Part shown: positions 28,385-33,984 of the stretch, piece after piece
How positions within the stretch are numbered: the stretch's first letter is position 1
Layout of the letters: each line of letters starts with the position of its first letter
DNA from: JAPUIN01 sp041580375
Lineage (GTDB): Bacteria > Acidobacteriota > Polarisedimenticolia > Gp22-AA2
Direction: 5' to 3'
Assembly (NCBI GenBank): GCA_041580375.1
Contig: JBFGDZ010000015.1
Coordinates: forward strand, 1 to 33,984
Length of the DNA: 33,984 nt
The notes under the pieces: model-generated
What the model was told of the DNA's origin: nothing
Database searches by the model: none
Seen by the model: only the letters and a program-made list of their open reading frames with translations
Program-made: the position numbers and the translations under genes

Positions 28385-31300
28385 TCAGCGCGACTGCGGG
28401 GCACCCGCGCCTGCGATCACGGTCGGCGCGCTGCAGTCGATCGACGCCAGGGCGTCCCTCCCCGGACCGTACCCACCCGTTCCACAGACGTTGCGCGCGC
28501 CGATGAGATAGTAGCGGACCTCTCCGACCGGCGGATCGGCCGACGGATCGGTGAAGGTCGTGTCCCGCAGCCCCCCCGCCAGACAGGAAGTCGCAGCGAG
28601 GAGCCCCTGCTGCGCCGCAGCGGCGACGGAACCGCCGAGGGCATCGTAGACGATGTCCGACCCGGCGGAGCCCCCGCCCTGCGCCGTCCAGCCGAGCGTG
28701 GGCGCCGCACCGCTCGCCGCCACGCCGCTCACCCGATCGGGCGCGGTGGCGATGAGCGGATCGCCGTCCGCGCAGTCGTCGCCGTTCAGCACCAGGTCGC
28801 CGTCCCGGTCCCCTCCCAGGCGCACGCCCGATCCGATCGTGGCGCACAGGAACGAGATCGAGCCCGAGGCGCTCTCGCGCAGCGCCGCGGTCGTGATTTG
28901 CGGCTCCCCGGACACGTCGGTCGTCCACAGGCCGCCCGAGCCGGCCCCGCCGTCGAGATACCAGGTGCGCAGCCGCCCGCCGGCGATCGCCGACGCCGTC
29001 AGCTCGCAGTGGCGCCCCGCGTCGGCCAGGTTGCCGACCCTCACGAGCGTCGCGAGCCTCGACTCGCTGGCCGTCGTGCCGGTCGGAGGAGTCCCCGCCG
29101 GGAGCGTGACGTGCCCGCCCACGGCGGGCCGGACGCCGGTGGGAAACAGGAACATGAAGGCCGTGAGGTCCCGCACCTCCTGCGCCGTGAGCGTGAACAC
29201 GCCTGCCGACAGGAACGTCTCCATGTCCGGGATGGAGCCGTCGTGAATGAATCCGAATCCGACCTTCTGGTCCGCCGGCGGGTCGGACGGGTCGGTGTGG
29301 CTGCCGAAGCGCGGGCCGGACTTCTCGTACATGTTGCGCAGGTGCGGCACCTTCAGGTCGCTGTGCGGCACGCCGTCGAGCGATCCGTTGAACAGCCCCG
29401 CCACGGCCGAGTTCGGGTCGCCCGGCTCGAGGCCTCCGAGCTTCCCTCCCGTGGCGCCGAACGGATGCTGGTGGCACGACTCGCAGGTCTGTCCGCCGTC
29501 CGAGGCGTTCGTGTTGAACAGCGTCTCCCCGGTCCTCGGATTGCCGGACAGACGCATGCCCGGGATCAACAGGCTGGCGTTCGGAATCGTGTCGTCGAGA
29601 TCGCGGTACGGGTTCGGCGGGAAGGCGATGCCGAGCGCCATCTGGCGGAACTCCTCCATGTCGGAGGCCGGAAGGCCGGCCGGCTCGCCGTTGATCGGGC
29701 CGATGTCCGCTCGTCCCATCAGGCCGACGAACGCCTTGTTGAACGAGTTCATCGTGGGCCGGTCGCCGCGCCAGTGCAGCGGCTCCAGCATGCCGCGCAG
29801 CGTCTGCGTCGTCATCGGTCCCTTCTGCGGATCGAAGCCCGCGTGCGCCGCGCAGATCGAGGGCGGACAATCGACGCCGAAGAACGTGAAGCGCACGTTG
29901 TCCCCCGCCGTACCGTAGGCGGCGAACTCGCCCGTGGGGTCACCCAGATCCCAGGCCAGCTCGTCCTTGTCCCCGAAGATGTGGCAGGACGAGCAGGCCG
30001 CGTCGCCGTGCCCGCTGCTGTCGATCGCGTCGTACAGGTGGCGCCGCCCGCTGCGGACGACGTCCGGGCTGGGATCGTGCAGCGGGATGTCGCCGCCGAG
30101 CTTCCGGAGCGCGTCCGTGTCGACGACGGCGATGCTGTTGGAGAACCGGTTCAGTACATAAAGGCGAGCCGCTGCCTCGTTGAGCGCCACGCCGGTCGGG
30201 CCCTCACCGACCTCGACCGCGTCCGGCGCCTGGCGCTGGCCGCCGAAGATGCAGGCCGGTTGCGAGCAGCCCCCCGCGACGCGGAACACCTTCCGCGATC
30301 CGATGGCGGTCAGCCAGGCGGCCGACCCGTCCGCCTTCCACACCATCATGCCGGGCTGCGAAATGCTCGCCATACGCTCGACGATGTTGGTGGCCGGATC
30401 GCTCGATCGGTCGATGTGCCCGTTCAGGTCGACGATCGTGGCGGCGAAGCCGCTCCCCGGGTCGACGATCGCCATGCGGTTGTCCACCATGTGGCCGCGC
30501 ACGCCGAGCGGGTGCTCGAACCGCACGAAGTTCCGAGCCTCGGTGTGCGGAACGTAGATCCGGCCGTTCGCCGGGTTGACCGACACATCGAACAGGGTCG
30601 TTCCCAGTCCCCGCACCGTCGTCGGGTCCAGGCTGGCGCTCGCGGCGTTGATGACGAACAGGTCGTGGTCCGGCAGACGGTATGGAAGGCAGTGGGTCCA
30701 GTTCTGCCCCGCCTCGTCGAGCCAGCGCCCCGAGGCGGAGTCCCACTTCACGATCAGCCCCACCGGCGGTTGCGCCGGGGCCGACGGATCGTTGAGACCG
30801 GGGTTGCGCGTGATGCCGTTCGGAAGGGGCGGATAGGGCGGGGGGCCGCCGTTGCAGGAGAGATCGTGGAGCCCCAGCGCGTTGAGCCGGTTCTGATCCA
30901 GCCCGTCGTTGTTGTTCTCGATGATGTTGGCGTTGACGACGGTCGTCCCGTTTCCCGAGTGCATCGGGATGGCGTACACGCGAGCGCCGTCGGGCGAGGT
31001 CGCGAGCGCGCGGATGTCGCTGCCGAACAGATCGATCACGCGGGGCGCCTCGTCGAGGTTCGCGAGGTTGTAGACCCGGACCTGATCGAGCTGCGAGACC
31101 GCCACGAAGGCGCGGCCGGACGCGAAGACGACGTCGTTCGGCTCGTCGCCGACGAGCAGGGTCCTCGTCGTCACGCCCAGGTCGAGGTCGACGATGCTGA
31201 TCGAATCGGAAAGGTGGTTCACGACCCAGGCCTCCGAGTCGGTGCGGGCGCGCACCGTCACCGGCTCGAGCCCCACCGGGATCGATCCAGCGTGAAGGAG

Positions 31301-31537
31301 GCCGCCCCCGGGGCCGACGCTGAACACCTCCAGCAGGGCGTCCGGCGTGTTGACCGCCAGCAGCCGGCCGGCCCTCAGATCGATTGGGTGGACGTGGGAC
31401 GACTCGAAATTGACGTACTCGGCCCGTGCCGGGAGTGCGGCCAGGAGTGCGGTGAGCATGGCCGCCAGCACGGGCAGCCTGATGATGCGGACCGGGCTGA
31501 TGCCCCGTGATACATGCTGCCGTCGGGCGTGATTCAC
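28385..31537 (-). CDS. Secreted di-heme cytochrome/beta-propeller protein
   Basis: The 1050-residue chain starts at GTG 31537, behind GGGGGAG, with a signal peptide ending ALPARA. Residues about 40-500 form a YVTN-type beta-propeller (EAWVVNHLSDSISIVDLD, ARLYVLNRFSNSIAVVDTD). Two c-type heme sites follow: CSSCH at 515-519 and CESCH at 685-689, in the context of MauG/di-heme peroxidase-like proteins. The C-terminal 250 residues lack heme motifs; they contain DRDGDLVLNGDDCADGD (calcium-binding-like) and VRYYLIGARNVCGTGGYG, a domain common at the ends of secreted proteins in Acidobacteriota-like genomes. It probably acts as an extracellular redox enzyme or surface sensor. Its electron donor is unknown. 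Confidence 0.87.
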   Translation of the reverse strand: MNHARRQHVSRGISPVRIIRLPVLAAMLTALLAALPARAEYVNFESSHVHPIDLRAGRLLAVNTPDALLEVFSVGPGGGLLHAGSIPVGLEPVTVRARTDSEAWVVNHLSDSISIVDLDLGVTTRTLLVGDEPNDVVFASGRAFVAVSQLDQVRVYNLANLDEAPRVIDLFGSDIRALATSPDGARVYAIPMHSGNGTTVVNANIIENNNDGLDQNRLNALGLHDLSCNGGPPPYPPLPNGITRNPGLNDPSAPAQPPVGLIVKWDSASGRWLDEAGQNWTHCLPYRLPDHDLFVINAASASLDPTTVRGLGTTLFDVSVNPANGRIYVPHTEARNFVRFEHPLGVRGHMVDNRMAIVDPGSGFAATIVDLNGHIDRSSDPATNIVERMASISQPGMMVWKADGSAAWLTAIGSRKVFRVAGGCSQPACIFGGQRQAPDAVEVGEGPTGVALNEAAARLYVLNRFSNSIAVVDTDALRKLGGDIPLHDPSPDVVRSGRRHLYDAIDSSGHGDAACSSCHIFGDKDELAWDLGDPTGEFAAYGTAGDNVRFTFFGVDCPPSICAAHAGFDPQKGPMTTQTLRGMLEPLHWRGDRPTMNSFNKAFVGLMGRADIGPINGEPAGLPASDMEEFRQMALGIAFPPNPYRDLDDTIPNASLLIPGMRLSGNPRTGETLFNTNASDGGQTCESCHQHPFGATGGKLGGLEPGDPNSAVAGLFNGSLDGVPHSDLKVPHLRNMYEKSGPRFGSHTDPSDPPADQKVGFGFIHDGSIPDMETFLSAGVFTLTAQEVRDLTAFMFLFPTGVRPAVGGHVTLPAGTPPTGTTASESRLATLVRVGNLADAGRHCELTASAIAGGRLRTWYLDGGAGSGGLWTTDVSGEPQITTAALRESASGSISFLCATIGSGVRLGGDRDGDLVLNGDDCADGDPLIATAPDRVSGVAASGAAPTLGWTAQGGGSAGSDIVYDALGGSVAAAAQQGLLAATSCLAGGLRDTTFTDPSADPPVGEVRYYLIGARNVCGTGGYGPGRDALASIDCSAPTVIAGAGAPQSR

Positions 31538-31751
31538 GATCTCCCCCCTCGATTCTCGTTCATCACGATTCAGTCGCCGTATGTGGCGGAGGTCCGTTGA
31601 AAACTACCGGCATCACACGTCCCGTGCAACACGAATCGGCCCTTCCGCGGGCCCGCCGGCGGGATCCGTTCGTCCGGGCCGTCCGGAGGCGGACGCCTCG
31701 CGGCGGAGCGCGATGAGCGGTCGGGCGCAGAGCCGCCCCTGCGGATCCCAC

Positions 31752-31778
31752 CGAAGTCCTTGAAATAAAAGCACTTCG
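31752..31778. repeat. Inverted repeat around an AT-rich core
   Basis: CGAAGT and ACTTCG are exact inverted copies separated by 15 bases of mostly A+T. The site ends about 40 bases before the -24 element of the sigma-54-like promoter. Enhancer sites for sigma-54 activators usually lie further upstream, at about 80 to 150 bases, but closer sites are known. It could equally be an operator for the divergent cytochrome gene. Confidence 0.3.
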
Positions 31779-31818
31779 ACGCGAGCGCCCGTGCTCCCCT
31801 GCCGCGCCGCGCCCATCT

Positions 31819-31833
31819 GGCACCCCGATTGCC
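31819..31833 (+). promoter_or_regulatory. Sigma-54 (RpoN) type promoter
   Basis: TGGCACCCCGATTGC matches the -24/-12 consensus TGGCACGN4TTGC at all defined positions but one (C for G at position 7). The GG and GC cores are the required ten bases apart. Transcription would begin near 31845, about 41 bases before ATG 31886. Sigma-54 promoters need an ATP-dependent activator; none is encoded in this window. Confidence 0.6.
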
Positions 31834-31885
31834 CTCCCGCTCCTGCTCGTGACGTCGTCGGTCCGGCGCTGTGCGAGAGGGTCTC

Positions 31886-33984
31886 ATGATCGGAATTCGA
31901 AGATGCGTGATATGGGGAGGGGAGCCGGGCGGGCCGGGGCGCCAGGGGGCGGCAGAACCGGAGGTCCGGACCCCTCCCCACCAGCGGGGCGCGCGCCCCG
32001 GGGTGGCCTCCGCCATGGCGCTCCTGGCGCTCCTGACGGTGTGCGTCCCCGCCGGGGCCGCGCCGCAGGGCGAGGACCCGCTTCTCGCGCCGGTCGCGAC
32101 TCCCGGGGTCCCCGAGGTGTCGCCTGCGCACGGCCTCGCCACGGTGAGCTTCCCGATCGAGGTCCCGCCGGGGCGACGCGGCATGCAGCCGCGCCTGGCG
32201 TTGAGGTACAGTAGCGGCGACGCCACAGGAGAGGCCGGAGCCGGCTTCGCACTCGAGATCGGATCGATCCGCCGGAGCACCCGCTTCGGACCCCCCCGAT
32301 TCGACAACTCCGACACCTTCACGCTCGCGCTCGACGGCAGCACATACGACCTGATCGCGATCGACGGCGACTCGACGCGGTTCCGGACCGCCATCGACAG
32401 CGGCTTCCTGATCGAGCGACTCACGCCGGGACCGTTCGGCCCCGGATCGAGTTTCTGGATCGCGCGCGGGAGGGACGGGCGTTTCTATCGTTTCGGCGCA
32501 GTCGGGAATCCTCCCGCTTCGCGCGCCTCGCAGGTCCCCGACCTCGAGTGGGGGCTGGATCGCGTCGAGGACACGTCCGGCAACGTCATGGAGATCGCCT
32601 ATGAAGTCGCGGGGAACCATCTGTTCGCCGTGCGGATCGATTACGCCGCGCACCCCGCGACGGGTCTGGCGGCCTCGAACGCCGTCGATCTCTGCTGGGA
32701 AGGGCGCGGAGACCAGGCCCCGCGCCTGTGGGGAGAGCGGATCCCCTTCCGGCTCTCGGCGGTCACGACGAGCGCAGCCGGCGCGATCGCGCGCGTCTAC
32801 GCGCTCGACTACGACACCGCGCACGACTTCAACCGCCTCGGGACGTGTCCCCCGGCGGACCCTCCACCCTCCGGCGATCCCGGCGGCGGCCGCCACGACG
32901 AGCCGCGCGCTCCGCGGCAGCCCCCGGGCCGGCACCCCACGTTCGACGGCGGCTCCTCGATCGCGAGCAGCGCTTCGTCCGGCGACTCGACGGCCTCCAC
33001 CGCTCCACTTCCCCCCCACGACTCCCGCCTGATCCGGATCCGGCGCCGCGACGGCGCCGGATCGACCCTCCCCCCGATCGAATACGCCTACGGCATCGAC
33101 GCCGCGATCGGCTGGCCGGCGGCCCAGCCCGGCGGGGAGCCGCCCGTTCCATTCGTCTACACCCGCCCCGAGGCGGACGAGGATGCGGGGGCGCGTTTCG
33201 TCGACGTGAACCGCGACGGTCTGCCGGACCTCCTCCGTCTGACGGGACACGTCGTCGGTTTCGCCGCCGCCGCGGAGTACGGGGTCTATCTCAACAGCGG
33301 CACCGGGTTCGTCCATGATCCGGACTGGTCGGCCTCGCTCCTGAACCTGGTCAGGCCTTTCGACCCTGGCGGCAGCGCCTTCTTCGTCCTCAGGCGCGGC
33401 TCCCGCCGCCCGATGGACAACGGAGTGCGCTTCCTGGACGTCAATGACGACGGCTACATGGACGTCGTGCGCATCGCGTCCTATTTCGGGCAGGGGATCC
33501 GGAAGTCCGTGCACCTGAACACGGGCTCCGGCTTCACGGCGGACGTCGGCGGCTCCTGGCCGCTGCCCGACGAGCCGTTCGTCCGGATGCACGAGATCGA
33601 GGATCAGGACTTCGGGGAGGATCTCGGCGTGCGGATCGTCGACGTGAACGGCGACGGGCGCGCCGATCTCGCGCGCTCGAGGGCGCGAAACTGGGGATCC
33701 GCGGACAGTCGCGTTTACGTCCATGACCGCGGCGCCTACCGGCACGACCCCGACTGGATTCTCCCGGACGAGCCGTTCGTCCGGCAGTTCGGCGACGGCT
33801 TCTGGCTCGACATGGGCGTGCGCTTCATCCATCTCGACCGCGACGGATACATCGACCTGTTCAAGGCGGTCAACCTCAACGGCATCGTGACGAACTGCGC
33901 GTACCTTCACACCCGGAGCCCCGGACGATCGCGCCCGACATGGTACCCGGGCGGAAACGAATGGCTGCTGACGCCGCTCGGTGA
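31886..33984 (+). CDS. SpvB/TcdB-like secreted protein with FG-GAP repeats, 3' partial
   Basis: The open frame reaches the window end, so at least 699 residues and an unknown remainder are encoded. After a long basic N-terminus, a hydrophobic signal-like core (ASAMALLALLTVCVPAGAA) lies near residues 41-59. The SpvB/TcaC-type domain starts near residue 75: HGLATVSFPIEVPPGRRG, MQPRLALRYSSGDATGEAGA, GFALEIGSIRRSTRFG. A disordered Pro/Ser-rich insert is at about 320-380. FG-GAP/VCBS-type calcium turns follow: FVDVNRDGLPDLL (439), FLDVNDDGYMDVV (515), IVDVNGDGRADLA (585), FIHLDRDGYIDLF (646). Such proteins often continue into RHS repeats and a toxin tip. ATG 31886 follows GAGAGGG; GTG 32003 or ATG 32015 are alternative starts. 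Confidence 0.8.
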   Translation, partial: MIGIRRCVIWGGEPGGPGRQGAAEPEVRTPPHQRGARPGVASAMALLALLTVCVPAGAAPQGEDPLLAPVATPGVPEVSPAHGLATVSFPIEVPPGRRGMQPRLALRYSSGDATGEAGAGFALEIGSIRRSTRFGPPRFDNSDTFTLALDGSTYDLIAIDGDSTRFRTAIDSGFLIERLTPGPFGPGSSFWIARGRDGRFYRFGAVGNPPASRASQVPDLEWGLDRVEDTSGNVMEIAYEVAGNHLFAVRIDYAAHPATGLAASNAVDLCWEGRGDQAPRLWGERIPFRLSAVTTSAAGAIARVYALDYDTAHDFNRLGTCPPADPPPSGDPGGGRHDEPRAPRQPPGRHPTFDGGSSIASSASSGDSTASTAPLPPHDSRLIRIRRRDGAGSTLPPIEYAYGIDAAIGWPAAQPGGEPPVPFVYTRPEADEDAGARFVDVNRDGLPDLLRLTGHVVGFAAAAEYGVYLNSGTGFVHDPDWSASLLNLVRPFDPGGSAFFVLRRGSRRPMDNGVRFLDVNDDGYMDVVRIASYFGQGIRKSVHLNTGSGFTADVGGSWPLPDEPFVRMHEIEDQDFGEDLGVRIVDVNGDGRADLARSRARNWGSADSRVYVHDRGAYRHDPDWILPDEPFVRQFGDGFWLDMGVRFIHLDRDGYIDLFKAVNLNGIVTNCAYLHTRSPGRSRPTWYPGGNEWLLTPLG

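Larger units (their letters stand above)
31538..31885. other. Divergent intergenic region, 348 bases
   Basis: This gap separates the minus-strand cytochrome gene from the plus-strand SpvB-like gene. It holds a sigma-54-type promoter (31819-31833) and an AT-rich spot at 31758-31772 (CTTGAAATAAAAGC) flanked by CGAAGT (31752-31757) and ACTTCG (31773-31778). That spot is the only clearly AT-rich sequence in the neighbourhood. I see no coding frame of good quality. A clear promoter for the cytochrome gene was not found. Confidence 0.6.

Noticed and set aside
27347..31510. A 1387-residue open frame on the plus strand
   Set aside because: It lies opposite the cytochrome/propeller gene and is an Arg/Val/Asp-rich mirror of its codons. 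The opposite strand has a signal peptide, two CXXCH sites and clear domains. High G+C makes long antisense frames common.
31613..33910. A 765-residue open frame on the minus strand
   Set aside because: It is the shadow of the SpvB-like gene, whose plus-strand product shows FG-GAP turns and the SpvB opening motif. The plus-strand frame is open to the window end.

Overview
The window is GC-rich bacterial DNA (by eye about two-thirds G+C) packed with genes at operon density. No rRNA, tRNA, IS element, integrase or CRISPR array was seen. The mix of genes suggests a chromosomal segment of an environmental bacterium in or near Acidobacteriota (Thermoanaerobaculia or Polarisedimenticolia-like). Pointers are the TPR-linked Ser/Thr kinase, the many secreted or lipid-anchored proteins of unknown function, an Arg-tipped EF-P, and a secreted cytochrome protein ending in a YYLIGARNVCGTGGYG-type domain. 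This lineage call is inference and is not secure.

Region 1 (1-5226, minus strand) is a tightly coupled run: GNAT acetyltransferase, zinc ribbon protein, glutathione S-transferase, PaaI thioesterase, lipase-like hydrolase, membrane protein, ACT protein, second PaaI thioesterase, DUF6174-like lipoprotein, membrane protein and a partial SRPBCC protein. Several junctions are 4-base stop/start overlaps, two of them using GTG or TTG starts. A promoter-like element lies at 5197-5226. Region 2 (5274-11875, minus) holds a gene remnant, a membrane protein, a CBS-pair protein, a VOC protein, a DUF6265 protein, a lipoprotein, a Tat-exported FAD oxidoreductase coupled to a CREST-like membrane protein, a 54-residue membrane protein and two exported proteins.

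Region 3 (12037-13446) has a B3/B4-domain protein converging on a secreted YceI protein. Region 4 (13607-19038, minus) may be one operon: M20 peptidase, exported methyltransferase-like protein, EF-P with an EfpL-type loop, Tat-signal small protein, amidase and an SDR. Region 5 (19165-23257) is a divergent pair: an exported TPR-CHAT protein that has lost both catalytic residues, and a secreted M64 metallopeptidase.

Region 6 (23277-27616) has a 1019-residue repeat-pseudokinase-kinase protein that appears to start at ATT, a divergent YjbQ gene, and a BolA/CGFS-glutaredoxin pair. Region 7 (27721-33984) has a lipoprotein, a very large secreted di-heme propeller protein, and a divergent SpvB/TcdB-like protein cut by the window end. 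That last gene is preceded by a near-consensus sigma-54 promoter.

The strongest candidates for new biology are the inactivated CHAT protease next to a secreted protease, the pseudokinase-kinase tandem with its unusual start, and the sigma-54-controlled SpvB-like surface protein.
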